A DNA stretch of 64,000 nt from Acinetobacter suaedae (GCF_008630915.1 NZ_CP043909.1:558001-622000), one strand, 5' to 3'; shown: positions 53,771 through 63,104, counted from the first letter of the stretch. Program-made: numbers and translations. Notes: generated by a model from the sequence alone, not told the origin.

Positions 53771-53807
53771 AAAAAAAGGACGGTCAAAACTGACCAGTCC
53801 TTTTTTT
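53771..53807 (-). terminator. Intrinsic terminator between the two acyl-CoA dehydrogenase genes
   Basis: An interrupted stem (AAAAAAAGGAC + GGTCA, loop, TGACC + GTCCTTTTTTT, with one bulged base) is flanked by A and T runs. On the - strand it follows the upstream dehydrogenase gene by about 34 bases. Confidence 0.82.
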
Positions 53808-53840
53808 GTGATGAACGTTGCATCTCATTCTAAACTATGT

Positions 53841-55643
53841 TTAGAAAGCAAAGTGTTCCGCATCAAGTTCAAACAATGGCTCAACACCTGTTGAAAGAAC
53901 ATCTACGTGAGAGCGAATACGCGGCAAGATCTTCTTGAAGTAGAAGCGCGCAGTCGTGATTTTCGCATTGTAGAAGTCAACTTCAGTCGAACCTTCAGCC
54001 AATTTCTCTTGTGCAACAAGTGCCATACGTGCCCATAAGTAAGCAAGCGTTACATAACCAGCGAAGTATAGGTAGTCAACCGCAGCTGCGCCTACTTCAT
54101 CAGGGTTTTGCATTGCACGCATACCGATTTGCATGGTGATGTCGCCCCATTCTTTGTTAGCAGCAGCCAATGGTGCAACGAATTCTTGCATAGCAGCATT
54201 GTCTTTGTTTGCTTCAACAAATTTATGGATGATCTTGGTGAAGTCTTTTAGCATTGCACCTTGAGTTTGCAATACTTTACGACCTAACAAGTCAAGTGCT
54301 TGGATTTCAGTTGTACCTTCATATAGGCAAGAGATACGTGTATCACGTACGATTTGCTCCATACCATGTTCAGAAATAAAGCCGTGACCACCAAATACTT
54401 GTACACCGTGCTTCGCAGATTCAGAACCAGTTTCAGTTAAGAATGCTTTAGCAATTGGTGTTAACAACGATAAGATGTTGTCAGCAAACTTACGCTCTTC
54501 TTCTGTTTCGCCTTTTTCAACGATATCAGCATATTGCGCTAATAGGTAAACTAGTGCACGACCACCTTCAGCAAATGACTTTTGAGTTAAAAGCATGTTG
54601 CGAACAGCAGGGTGAACAATGATCGGATCAGCTTCTTTTTCTGGTGCTTTAGGGCCAGAAAGTGAACGCATTGCTAAACGATCTTTCGCATAAGCCAATG
54701 CACCTTGGAAAGAAGATTCAGAAGCAGATAAGCCTTGAACTGCCGTACCAATACGTGCAGTGTTCATAAATGTGAACATGCAGTTTAAGCCACGGTTTTC
54801 AGGTCCGATTAAGTAACCTTTTGCTTGATCAAAGTTGATCACACATGTCGCGTTACCATGGATACCCATTTTATGTTCAATCGAACCACAACGAACAGCA
54901 TTACGTTCACCAATAGAACCATCTGCATTTAAGTTGAATTTTGGTACGATGAATAAAGAAATACCTTTAGTACCTTTTGGTGCGCCTGGTAAACGTGCGA
55001 GTACGATATGGATGATGTTTTCAGCCATGTCGTGTTCACCAGCAGAGATAAAGATTTTCTCACCAGAGATTGCATAGCTGCCATCAGCATTTGGTTCTGC
55101 TTTGGTACGAATGATACCAAGATCTGAACCTGCATGTGATTCAGTTAAGCACATGGTACCTGTCCAAACACCTGAAACAAGGTTTGGTAAGTAAGTTGCT
55201 TTTTGTTCATCAGAACCATGATGTTCTAAAGTACGTACAGCACCATGAGAAAGACCTGGGTACATACCCCATGACCAGTTTGCAGTACCTACCATTTCAG
55301 AAATGGTAATTCCTAATGAGTTTGGTAGTGCCTGACCACCAAATTCTTCATCAGCAGAAAGTGATGGAAAACCGAGTTCGATATACTTTTGATATGCTTC
55401 TTTAAAGCCTGTTGGCGTAGTAACAACACCGTCATTCCAAGTACAACCTTCGCGGTCGCCTACTTGGTTTAATGGAGAAAGTTCATTCTCGCAGAAATCA
55501 GCCGCTGCTTCTAAATATTGATCAACCAATTCACGGCTTACGGTGCCTTGAAATGCAGGAAGTTTCGCATAATGTGCTTCAGCGTTTAATAATTCGTGCA
55601 ATACGAACTGCATGTCACGTAAGGGTGCTTTGTATTGTGGCAT
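53841..55643 (-). CDS. Acyl-CoA dehydrogenase (second of a tandem pair)
   Basis: FAD enzyme of 600 residues, paralogous to the downstream gene. It has MCLTESHAGSDLG, FISAGEHD and YEGTTEIQALDLLGRK with the catalytic Glu, plus the same C-terminal extension. The two probably arose by duplication and then diverged in substrate range. The start is preceded by AGGAACCCGCT, which contains a ribosome binding site. A role in fatty acid or alkane-derived acyl-CoA breakdown is likely for Acinetobacter. Confidence 0.93.
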   Translation of the reverse strand: MPQYKAPLRDMQFVLHELLNAEAHYAKLPAFQGTVSRELVDQYLEAAADFCENELSPLNQVGDREGCTWNDGVVTTPTGFKEAYQKYIELGFPSLSADEEFGGQALPNSLGITISEMVGTANWSWGMYPGLSHGAVRTLEHHGSDEQKATYLPNLVSGVWTGTMCLTESHAGSDLGIIRTKAEPNADGSYAISGEKIFISAGEHDMAENIIHIVLARLPGAPKGTKGISLFIVPKFNLNADGSIGERNAVRCGSIEHKMGIHGNATCVINFDQAKGYLIGPENRGLNCMFTFMNTARIGTAVQGLSASESSFQGALAYAKDRLAMRSLSGPKAPEKEADPIIVHPAVRNMLLTQKSFAEGGRALVYLLAQYADIVEKGETEEERKFADNILSLLTPIAKAFLTETGSESAKHGVQVFGGHGFISEHGMEQIVRDTRISCLYEGTTEIQALDLLGRKVLQTQGAMLKDFTKIIHKFVEANKDNAAMQEFVAPLAAANKEWGDITMQIGMRAMQNPDEVGAAAVDYLYFAGYVTLAYLWARMALVAQEKLAEGSTEVDFYNAKITTARFYFKKILPRIRSHVDVLSTGVEPLFELDAEHFAF

Positions 55644-55969
55644 AGCGGGTTCCTCAATACTGGTGAAACCAGAGTTATAATCTTAGTCAATGATAAATGT
55701 GCCCAATGGCACCATTTTGTACCGCTAATCGTGCAACAAGTTATAGTTCGGTACAAGCTGTTACAGGTCATTTCTTAGTGACTGTGAAGTCAAAGATTGT
55801 TATGCAGCCTGTTTAAGCACTGAGATTGTATGTGTTTTTTTTAGTTTTTACTCAAATTCGATAGGTAAAATCGTAAGCAGCTGTGTAAAGCTGCAAAAAT
55901 GTGATTTTTATACTAAATTCCACCACTAAAAAAGGCGCATTAATGCGCCTGTATCAACGGTGATTTGAA
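55644..55969. other. Intergenic region upstream of the acyl-CoA dehydrogenase gene
   Basis: About 326 bases with no credible gene. The right end holds the terminator of the LTPEQ lipoprotein gene. The left part should contain the promoter of the dehydrogenase. The palindrome-like GTGCCCAATGGCAC (about 55698-55711) might be an operator, but I cannot link it to a known regulator. Confidence 0.5.
55926..55950 (-). terminator. Intrinsic terminator after the LTPEQ lipoprotein gene
   Basis: The palindrome AGGCGCATTAATGCGCCT is followed by a T run on the - strand. It begins 20 bases after the stop codon. Confidence 0.78.
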
Positions 55970-56341
55970 TTAAGTTGTTGCATTACTTTGTCGTTTAAAT
56001 TGTGATTTATCAGGGGTGAAGCGAATTTCACATGTTCCCTCAATTATACGATTATTCAACTGAACATTGGCACGCTCACCAATCTGTTTTCCTTGACAAG
56101 CCTGTTCTATTTTAGCCCGTTCAGCTTTATGCTTTTCTCGCATTTGCTCACGGTGTTCTAGGCGTTGTGCTCGTTTGGCTTGCCATTCGGCGCGTTGTTC
56201 TGGTGTCAGTTCGCGTTTATGATGTGTATGATGTTGATCCGCTTCCATCGATGGTTTTTGTGTTGGTGTTGATTGGCAAGCTGTTAAACCCATTGCAGCC
56301 CCAAGGAGTGCCGTCATCAATACAAGTTTGGTTTTGTTCAT
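55970..56341 (-). CDS. LTPEQ-motif lipoprotein
   Basis: Protein of 123 residues. The signal peptide ends in the lipobox LTAC. The mature part is highly charged and helical and begins with HHTHHKRELTPEQRAEW. The LTPEQ element resembles the LTxxQ motif of the periplasmic Spy/CpxP chaperones. A second part contains two cysteines. It is divergent from baeS, and in E. coli BaeR switches on spy, so this may be an envelope-stress protein. I start at ATG 56341 rather than at an upstream extension. The link to Spy is inference from one motif plus location. Confidence 0.72.
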   Translation of the reverse strand: MNKTKLVLMTALLGAAMGLTACQSTPTQKPSMEADQHHTHHKRELTPEQRAEWQAKRAQRLEHREQMREKHKAERAKIEQACQGKQIGERANVQLNNRIIEGTCEIRFTPDKSQFKRQSNATT

Positions 56342-56472
56342 TGTTTTATCCAGTATCATCGATTGTGATTTGATGAATAAAGATTAGATAATAAAGATGA
56401 AGAAACAATGGAGAGTTTTTTTCAAGCATGTTGGGTACAATTCATAAGTAGAACAATATTGAGACTTAAATT

Positions 56473-58149
56473 TTGAATGTTCGTCGTGTTCCGATCGCTT
56501 TACGCTTATTTCTCACTGTGTTGCTAACGACTTTGCTAATCGCAACGATTAGCTTAGGCGTGCTGCATTGGACGATGCAAAAAAACTTTGCACGTTATGT
56601 TGCAGATGTTGAAATGCAGAAATTAGATCGTTTGATTGCCAACCTCGGAAATGTGTACAGAATATATCATGACTGGGGCAATGCGATTCAGGCTCAAATT
56701 CTGCAAATTGAAGGTACTGCTGCACCAGATGATTATGATCGTCTTTCACAGTGGTGGTTACGTAGACAATATGACATCGCCTTACAGCAACGATATTTTA
56801 ATGAACATACTTTGTTAAATTTATCACCAACATTGACGCAAAATAATGCGGAGATCAGAAGTCGTCAGATCTTTAATGAAGAAGAATTACAGGTATTAAA
56901 ACAGAATTTACCATCAGAATATCAACCTTTTGAAGGGTTACGTTTTCCACTCAGTCCAAGCCAATTTCGTTTGAAAAAAGAAGGAGCAGAGGATGAGCGA
57001 GAAAATAAATTAAATACTTCAAATGCAAATCAACAAGTCAAAAAACGTTTCGTGTCGATACCTGACCGTTTAGGATTAAGTTCTCGTTTATCTCTATATA
57101 ATGAAAATCATCAGTTTATTGTAGGTGAACCATCTTCTGATCAGTTGTCCTATCGTCCAATTATTGTGGGAGACAAAGTGGTCGGTTATCTGGGATTGAA
57201 GCCTGTCCTAGATCAGGATGATGCATCGAGTATCAACTTCTTTAGTAATCAAAAGCGCTATTTACTTTTAGTTTATGCACTTACACTATTATCGAGCCTT
57301 GTTGCTGCTTTGTTAATGGCAACTTATTTTAAAAAGCCAATTCAACGTTTGCTGCAAGCAACTTTGGAGTTAACGCGTGGTAATTATCAACATCAGGTGA
57401 TGATCAAGCGAAACGACGAACTCGGTGATCTATCAAATCAATTGAATCATTTAGCCGATATTTTACATCAGCATGAGCAATCACGCCGTCAGTGGGTAGC
57501 AGATACTTCACATGAGTTGAAAACACCATTAGCGGTATTGCAGGCACAAATTGAGGCGATGCAAGACGGAATTCGTAAAGCCACACCAGAACATTTGGAT
57601 GCGATGATGCGTCAAGTATCGAGTTTAAAGAAATTGACTCAGGATTTGGCTGATTTAGCACAGGCGGAAGCACAACAACTGAAATGTTATTTTGCTGAAG
57701 TTAATCCTTGGGATGTTGTGTTACAAGAGGTCGATAATTTTAAATCGACTTTTGAACAACATCAGTTAGAGGTTGAATTATCTGGTGAAGAGGCTTTGTT
57801 ATCTCTGGATCGAGATCGCTTTAAACAGATTATTGTTAACTTACTTGGAAACTGTGTTCGCTATACCGAAAAAGGTGGAAAAATACAGATTCATACTCAA
57901 CAAGATCAGCAACAATGGATATTGTATGTAGATGACAGCCCATTAGGGGTAAGTGATGAACAGTTGGCACGCCTAGGTGAGAGATTTTATCGTGTTGATG
58001 ATTCTCGTACACGAAGTACAGGGGGGACTGGTCTTGGTTTAGCCCTCTCAAGAAAATTAGCACAAGCATTAGGCGGTGCACTAACGTTTGAACATTCTCC
58101 TTTAGGGGGATTACGCTGTGTACTGACTTTCCCAAAACAAATTAAATAA
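56473..58149 (+). CDS. baeS: BaeS-type sensor histidine kinase
   Basis: Inner-membrane kinase of 558 residues with membrane segments at about 10-31 and 260-282, the periplasmic sensor domain between them, and a HAMP domain. His347 in ADTSHELKTPLA is the phosphorylation site. The ATPase domain has IIVNLLGNCVRYT and GGTGLGLALSRKL. The start is TTG 56473, the only possible start near the stop codon at 56467-56469. The cognate regulator follows 44 bases later. BaeSR of Acinetobacter is known to affect efflux pumps and envelope stress. Confidence 0.9.
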   Translation: MNVRRVPIALRLFLTVLLTTLLIATISLGVLHWTMQKNFARYVADVEMQKLDRLIANLGNVYRIYHDWGNAIQAQILQIEGTAAPDDYDRLSQWWLRRQYDIALQQRYFNEHTLLNLSPTLTQNNAEIRSRQIFNEEELQVLKQNLPSEYQPFEGLRFPLSPSQFRLKKEGAEDERENKLNTSNANQQVKKRFVSIPDRLGLSSRLSLYNENHQFIVGEPSSDQLSYRPIIVGDKVVGYLGLKPVLDQDDASSINFFSNQKRYLLLVYALTLLSSLVAALLMATYFKKPIQRLLQATLELTRGNYQHQVMIKRNDELGDLSNQLNHLADILHQHEQSRRQWVADTSHELKTPLAVLQAQIEAMQDGIRKATPEHLDAMMRQVSSLKKLTQDLADLAQAEAQQLKCYFAEVNPWDVVLQEVDNFKSTFEQHQLEVELSGEEALLSLDRDRFKQIIVNLLGNCVRYTEKGGKIQIHTQQDQQQWILYVDDSPLGVSDEQLARLGERFYRVDDSRTRSTGGTGLGLALSRKLAQALGGALTFEHSPLGGLRCVLTFPKQIK

Positions 58150-58193
58150 CGTCGTAGTCCTCAATTTGAGGATCGTAAAATAGGATGAAAACC

Positions 58194-58880
58194 ATGAAAC
58201 ATATTATGTTGGTGGAAGATGAAGTTGAACTAGCTCAGTTAGTTCGGGACTACTTAGAAGCGGCTGGTTTTGAAGTCAGTATGTTTCATGATGGTCAAGA
58301 TGCATATACTCAATTTCAACAACGCAAACCAAGCCTCATGATTTTAGATTTAATGGTGCCACGTATGGATGGTTTGACCATTTGCCGTAAAGTGCGTGAG
58401 CAGTCAGATTTACCGATTATTATGGTAACAGCACGAACTGAAGAAATTGATCGTGTTTTAGGTTTGAACATGGGTGCTGATGACTATATTTGTAAACCAT
58501 TTAGTCCGAAAGAATTAGTTGCACGAGTACAAGCAGTACTACGCCGTTTAGAGCGTAAGGCGGAACCAGAGCAAAATGACTTATTCCGTATCGATAAGGC
58601 TCAGCAACGTATTTGGTATCAACAAAAAGCGCTGACTTTGACACCAACCGAGTTTCGTTTACTGGAGTTGTTCTTAGAGCACTTAGGGCAAGTATACTCA
58701 CGTGCACAATTATTAGATCATATTAATCCTGATAGTTTTGATGTGGCAGATCGAGTGATTGATAGTCATATTAAAAACCTACGTCGTAAGATCTCAGAAG
58801 CGGCGGATACAGGTAATCGCCATGAATGGATTCAAGCGGTTTATGGTGTGGGTTATCGTTTTGAATATCCTGATGAATAA
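58194..58880 (+). CDS. baeR: BaeR-type response regulator
   Basis: OmpR/PhoB-family regulator of 228 residues. The receiver domain has E8, D9 and the phosphorylation site D52 in MILDLMVP, with K101-type lysine in ICKPFSP. The C-terminal winged helix contains LTPTEFRLLELF and VDSHIKNLRRKI-type helices. I start at ATG 58194 (AGGAT nine bases upstream); ATG 58185 would add MKT. It is the partner of the kinase encoded just before. A terminator follows the stop. Confidence 0.92.
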   Translation: MKHIMLVEDEVELAQLVRDYLEAAGFEVSMFHDGQDAYTQFQQRKPSLMILDLMVPRMDGLTICRKVREQSDLPIIMVTARTEEIDRVLGLNMGADDYICKPFSPKELVARVQAVLRRLERKAEPEQNDLFRIDKAQQRIWYQQKALTLTPTEFRLLELFLEHLGQVYSRAQLLDHINPDSFDVADRVIDSHIKNLRRKISEAADTGNRHEWIQAVYGVGYRFEYPDE

Positions 58881-58894
58881 ATAAATGTTTATCC

Positions 58895-58934
58895 TGTGGA
58901 TAACCACAAGTTTATCCACAGAAAATGTGGATAT
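58895..58934. other. Cluster of DnaA boxes downstream of baeR
   Basis: Two perfect 9-mer DnaA boxes lie 8 bases apart in opposite orientation: TGTGGATAA (58895-58903) and TTATCCACA (58912-58920). A third element, TGTGGATAT (58926-58934), differs by one base. The last two form the stem of the baeR terminator. No replication genes are nearby. Confidence 0.6.
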
Positions 58935-58940
58935 TTTTTT
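58913..58940 (+). terminator. Intrinsic terminator after baeR
   Basis: An 8-bp stem (TATCCACA, loop GAAAA, TGTGGATA) is followed by seven T residues. It lies 32 bases after the baeR stop. Its stem overlaps DnaA-box sequences. Confidence 0.78.
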
Positions 58941-58987
58941 AATTTTATGTTGCTTATATCTACAGTTGGTCTAGATTTTTTAGCGTA

Positions 58988-59584
58988 CTAAGGGTGGATT
59001 ACGATTTGAGTATTGTTATCCACCAATTGCCAGATTTCATCCATATCAATATTTCTAACCGCAATACAACCGAGTGTCCAATCTCCCTGAGGAAAATAAG
59101 TCATACTGGTTGGTAAATTAAGATATTCCTTTGGCACACTACCATGAATCATAATATCTCCACCTGCTGATCGTCCTTGTTGTTTAGCATAAGCGGCATC
59201 TTGTTCATTTGGATAGGAAATATGCAACGATTTATAATAGGCGCTATTGGGATTGCGCCAGTCGATGCTATATGTCCCTTCAGGTGTTTTTCCATCCCCC
59301 TCGAATTGTTTATGACCCAAAGGATTAAACCCTAAGCGCATTGGATACTCACGAATAATCTCGTTGTGATGCTTGAGTTGTAAGATCCGTTGATGCTTAA
59401 ACACTTCAATCTTGGTAATCGGGGTGTTGTCTCTAATGTATATGATTTCCTCGTCGGATAATGATTGTGGCATGACAGAGCCTGTCGGCATCATTGTGCT
59501 TGGAATATAGGCTCTGTAAACATATAGCCCTATCCCAATCAGCAAAATAATGATACTGGCACATATTGCTATCCAAGGTTTCAT
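58988..59584 (-). CDS. L,D-transpeptidase family protein
   Basis: Protein of 198 residues with one N-terminal membrane segment (about 5-25) and a YkuD catalytic domain in the periplasm. The catalytic Cys173 lies in WTLGCIAVRN, and His147 in IMIHGS completes the site. Such enzymes form 3-3 crosslinks in peptidoglycan or attach proteins to it. I start at ATG 59584; the longer frame to 59626 lacks a signal pattern and overlaps selO. It follows selO by 29 bases and is probably co-transcribed with it. Confidence 0.87.
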   Translation of the reverse strand: MKPWIAICASIIILLIGIGLYVYRAYIPSTMMPTGSVMPQSLSDEEIIYIRDNTPITKIEVFKHQRILQLKHHNEIIREYPMRLGFNPLGHKQFEGDGKTPEGTYSIDWRNPNSAYYKSLHISYPNEQDAAYAKQQGRSAGGDIMIHGSVPKEYLNLPTSMTYFPQGDWTLGCIAVRNIDMDEIWQLVDNNTQIVIHP

Positions 59585-59613
59585 TGTTTTTATTCCTTTT
59601 GTATCTTGATCCT

Positions 59614-61056
59614 TTAGGATGAACAACTGACAGAAATCTCAGGGACGTCACTCGGCAAAGGAGCAATATCTTCAGCCGTTTCTAGATCAGGTTGTTTGCT
59701 ATAAGGTAGATTCAGTAGCTTAAACAAACGATCAACTTCGCTAAAATCTCCACGCTCTGCAAGCTCGATGGCTTTTTGCGCCATATGATTGCGTAATACA
59801 TAGTGTGGATTTGCTTGTTGCATAGCGTGATCTAATGCGTCGATATCCTGATGTTTACGTATTTCTTGATATTGTTGGAGGAAGGCATCAAATTGACGTA
59901 AATCCAAACAATCATCGCGTAGTATTTTATATTCCTGATTTTGTAAGCGAATAAAACTTTGAGTGTAGTCGAGTTGTTCTGTTTGAAGAATTCTCAAGAA
60001 TGCAAAACTACAATCCAGACTATCTTTGTGGAAATGAGGCAATCCCATCTTTTGACATAAACCTTGGCCGTAATGCTCCAAGAAAATAGGCTCAAATTGT
60101 TCCAGACATTTTGCTAAATCTAGTTTGAACTGTTCTTTATTTTCAGGTGTTGCGAGAGGGATCAGATTATTTAACCAAGTCCAAAGATTCCAATGGCCAA
60201 TGCTTGGCTGATTTTGGTAGGTGTATCGACCTTGATAGTCTGAATGGTTATTGATCCAGTTTGGACGGAAGCGTTCCATAAATCCATAAGGACCAAAATC
60301 TAAAGTTGAACCTGTAATATTTAAATTATCGGTATTCATCACCCCATGCGCAAAACCAACCAGTTGCCATTTTGCGATCATGATAGCGGTACGCTCAATC
60401 ACTTTTTGGGCAAAAGCAAGAATTGGATTATCTGCATCTAAGCATTCTGGATAGTGCCATTCGATACACTTCTGCGTGAAATCAGCTAAAAGTGCTGGTG
60501 CGTATTGGTTAATCCACTCGAAATGACCGAAACGAATATGGCAGTCAGATGTACGCAATAGCATTGCACCGAGTTCTAATGTTTCACGTTGTACGCCTTG
60601 GGATGAGGTGGTGAAACCCACAGCATGACTCGATGCGACACCGAGTGCATTTAAGGCATGTCCTGCAAGATATTCACGAATCACGGAACGTAATACAGCT
60701 CTTCCATCACCCATACGAGAGTAGGGGGTAGAGCCAGCTCCTTTTAGATGTAGGTCTATGGTTTGTCCATGCTGATCTAGGATTTGTCCGATCAGCAATC
60801 CTCGTCCATCACCCAATTGACCTGCCCACTGTCCGAATTGATGCCCTGCATAAACCATAGCTAAAGGAGGAAACTCAGCAAAGGTTTTTTGTCCACTACA
60901 AATCTCAACCCAGTTAGCTTTATCCTCTGCACTCCATTGTAATTCATCGGCTAAGGCTTCATTGAAATGACCTGCTTTAGCACCGCGTAATGGGCTTGGT
61001 TGCTGTTGATGAAAAAGCTTTGTATCGAGAGAGGAGTAGCGTGGATTAAACTGCAT
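59614..61056 (-). CDS. selO: Protein adenylyltransferase SelO (YdiU)
   Basis: Pseudokinase-fold protein of 480 residues that transfers AMP to Ser, Thr or Tyr of target proteins. Signatures are YAGHQFGQWAGQLGDGRG, KGAGSTPYSRMGDGRAVLRS and GVMNTDNLNITG. The third residue from the end is Cys478 (SCSS), the position of selenocysteine in eukaryotic SelO. SelO is linked to the oxidative stress response. The L,D-transpeptidase gene follows on the same strand. Confidence 0.95.
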   Translation of the reverse strand: MQFNPRYSSLDTKLFHQQQPSPLRGAKAGHFNEALADELQWSAEDKANWVEICSGQKTFAEFPPLAMVYAGHQFGQWAGQLGDGRGLLIGQILDQHGQTIDLHLKGAGSTPYSRMGDGRAVLRSVIREYLAGHALNALGVASSHAVGFTTSSQGVQRETLELGAMLLRTSDCHIRFGHFEWINQYAPALLADFTQKCIEWHYPECLDADNPILAFAQKVIERTAIMIAKWQLVGFAHGVMNTDNLNITGSTLDFGPYGFMERFRPNWINNHSDYQGRYTYQNQPSIGHWNLWTWLNNLIPLATPENKEQFKLDLAKCLEQFEPIFLEHYGQGLCQKMGLPHFHKDSLDCSFAFLRILQTEQLDYTQSFIRLQNQEYKILRDDCLDLRQFDAFLQQYQEIRKHQDIDALDHAMQQANPHYVLRNHMAQKAIELAERGDFSEVDRLFKLLNLPYSKQPDLETAEDIAPLPSDVPEISVSCSS

Positions 61057-61195
61057 AAGAGAAGCATTAAAAGTATGAGCGAAGAATGACTATAGCAAAT
61101 TTTCAGCTCGGCAGCGATGAGAAGCAGGGGCGGATTTGCACCCGATAGATATAAAAAATGGCCTCTTTAAAGAGACCATTTTTTATCATTTATGT

Positions 61196-62365
61196 TTACT
61201 CAGAAACAGGTGCTTTTTTGATATTACGCATCAAAGTTTCTAAGCATTCACGATGATGAGTAAGACGATGCTCAAGTAATTGGAAATCAACTTTTAATTT
61301 ATGGTCGATTTGATGAATCTTTTCTGCCATCGCTGCTTTCTTAGCTTGTAGCTCTTGCTCTTTAAGCTTTGCCCAATCATTTAATGTATGGGTAAATGCT
61401 TCGTATTCTTGAGCAATACGTTGCTTCATTTGCACGATATCTGTGTTTACATCATGCCCATAAATGGCCAAGTCTTGTTCAGCATATTTAAACTTCATCG
61501 CCAACTCAGCTTTTTGAATATTAAAGCTAGGAATACGACGTAAATTTTTAGCTAGACCTAATTTAGAGCTGGTCCAAATTAACCATTTTGTTGGGTCATA
61601 TTGCCACCATTTCACACCATTGCGATAGTCGTATTGGAAGATATGATGGTAGTTGTGATAACCCTCACCCCAAGTGAAAATCGCTAAGACGAAGTTGTCT
61701 CGTGCCGTATTTTCATCAGTATAAGGACGTTTGCCCCACATATGACAGAGGGAGTTAATAAAGAAGGTAACATGATGACTGATAATCAAGCGCAGCAGAC
61801 CACCTAGTAGAACTACGCCCCAAACATCACCAACAGCCCAGCCAATACCACCCAATAAACCAACATGGACCGCAATGACCATCGGGACATAGTACTTGTG
61901 TTGGAACATCACGAGTTTGTCATTGAGCAAATCTGGTGCATTTTTGAAATCAGGTTGAGACGGTGAATGATCGCGGATCATCCAACCTAAATGTGCGTAC
62001 CAAAAACCACGTTTGATCGAGTATGGGTCTTGATCTACATCATCGACATGACGGTGATGGGTACGGTGTCCAGAAGCCCAGAACAAAATACTATTTTGAA
62101 CGGCAAAAGTTCCACCAATCATCAACAGAATTTTTAAGGGTAAAGATGCCTCATAAGCACGGTGTGCCCATAAGCGATGATAACCCGCAGTAATGCCTAG
62201 ACTACTTAATGCTAAGAGAAAGAATAAACTTACCCATGCGCTTACACTAAAATCATAAAAATAAGCGTATAAAGGAATTAAAATAGCAGCAAGAATTGGG
62301 GTTCCAATTAAGGTAATGCTAGCAGTCCAGTTAATGGGTGCTTTTTTGAGTGGGGCGGAATTCAT
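61196..62365 (-). CDS. Membrane fatty acid desaturase with C-terminal helical extension
   Basis: Acyl-CoA delta-9 desaturase type protein of 389 residues. The three histidine boxes are H63RLWAH68, H100RTHH104 and H237NYHH241, which bind the di-iron centre, with four or so membrane segments around them. Residues from about 285 to the end form a long, charged, probably coiled-coil tail (residues 300-375 rich in Gln, Glu, Lys and Ala) beyond the usual end of the enzyme. I start at ATG 62365; a GTG at 62398 would add 11 residues. It makes unsaturated fatty acids in the inner membrane. Confidence 0.9.
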   Translation of the reverse strand: MNSAPLKKAPINWTASITLIGTPILAAILIPLYAYFYDFSVSAWVSLFFLLALSSLGITAGYHRLWAHRAYEASLPLKILLMIGGTFAVQNSILFWASGHRTHHRHVDDVDQDPYSIKRGFWYAHLGWMIRDHSPSQPDFKNAPDLLNDKLVMFQHKYYVPMVIAVHVGLLGGIGWAVGDVWGVVLLGGLLRLIISHHVTFFINSLCHMWGKRPYTDENTARDNFVLAIFTWGEGYHNYHHIFQYDYRNGVKWWQYDPTKWLIWTSSKLGLAKNLRRIPSFNIQKAELAMKFKYAEQDLAIYGHDVNTDIVQMKQRIAQEYEAFTHTLNDWAKLKEQELQAKKAAMAEKIHQIDHKLKVDFQLLEHRLTHHRECLETLMRNIKKAPVSE

Positions 62366-62576
62366 ATCCGGCAGCGCTCCTAACGACCTTGTTTGCACAA
62401 GATAATAAAACTAAACGAGATAGCAAGACCAATCTTCACGATATATTGCTATTTTAGCCCCGATATTAGCATGCTCAAATCAATAAGCACTAGTATTATT
62501 CTACAGTTGTATCGAAAGAACAGTAACAGAATTCGTTTGCCGAACTGGCTAATTTATTAAAAGGTGAAATAAATCA

Positions 62577-63104
62577 ATGTCTGAGCAAATTATCGTGAAA
62601 AATCCTATTTTCTCTATAAAGGCATTTGTTCACAAAACTTTAATATTTTCTACTGTTTTGATGGTGGCTGCTTGTCAGAGTCAACCACAAAAAGTGCAAA
62701 AAAATACCTTACAACCTAAACCGGCTAATACACTTCCACCGATGCAGGTTCGTAAGAGTAGTGATGGAGTTCAAGATGTAGACTGGCAAATTACCACCAT
62801 CCAAAACAAGCGGGCGTTATTCTTTAACCAATATCCAAGTTTTACTTTAAACTCTGTGAGCAAAAGTGTATCTGGGCATACGGGATGTAATAATATCTAT
62901 GGGCGTTATCGCTATGATTTCGCTCAGCGTAAACTTGATTTTGATGTAAGAGCGGGGCATTACAGTTGTAATAAGGCCTTGGCACAAGAAGCAGATTTGA
63001 TGGATGCGCTTCAACGTGTTGAGCGTTTTCAATATGATGGAACAAACCTCTATCTATTGGATGCTAGAGGACAACGCTTAATACAAGCACAACGTAAGAA
63101 ATAA
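62577..63104 (+). CDS. META (HslJ-like) domain lipoprotein
   Basis: Protein of 175 residues. The long N-region and hydrophobic stretch end in the lipobox VAAC (Cys33). The C-terminal META-like domain has GHTGCNNIYGRYR (the GCN element is typical) and a conserved-looking LMDALQRVERFQYDGTNLYL. META/HslJ proteins are small envelope proteins, and E. coli HslJ is linked to novobiocin resistance. It is transcribed alone and ends at a clear terminator. Confidence 0.82.
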   Translation: MSEQIIVKNPIFSIKAFVHKTLIFSTVLMVAACQSQPQKVQKNTLQPKPANTLPPMQVRKSSDGVQDVDWQITTIQNKRALFFNQYPSFTLNSVSKSVSGHTGCNNIYGRYRYDFAQRKLDFDVRAGHYSCNKALAQEADLMDALQRVERFQYDGTNLYLLDARGQRLIQAQRKK

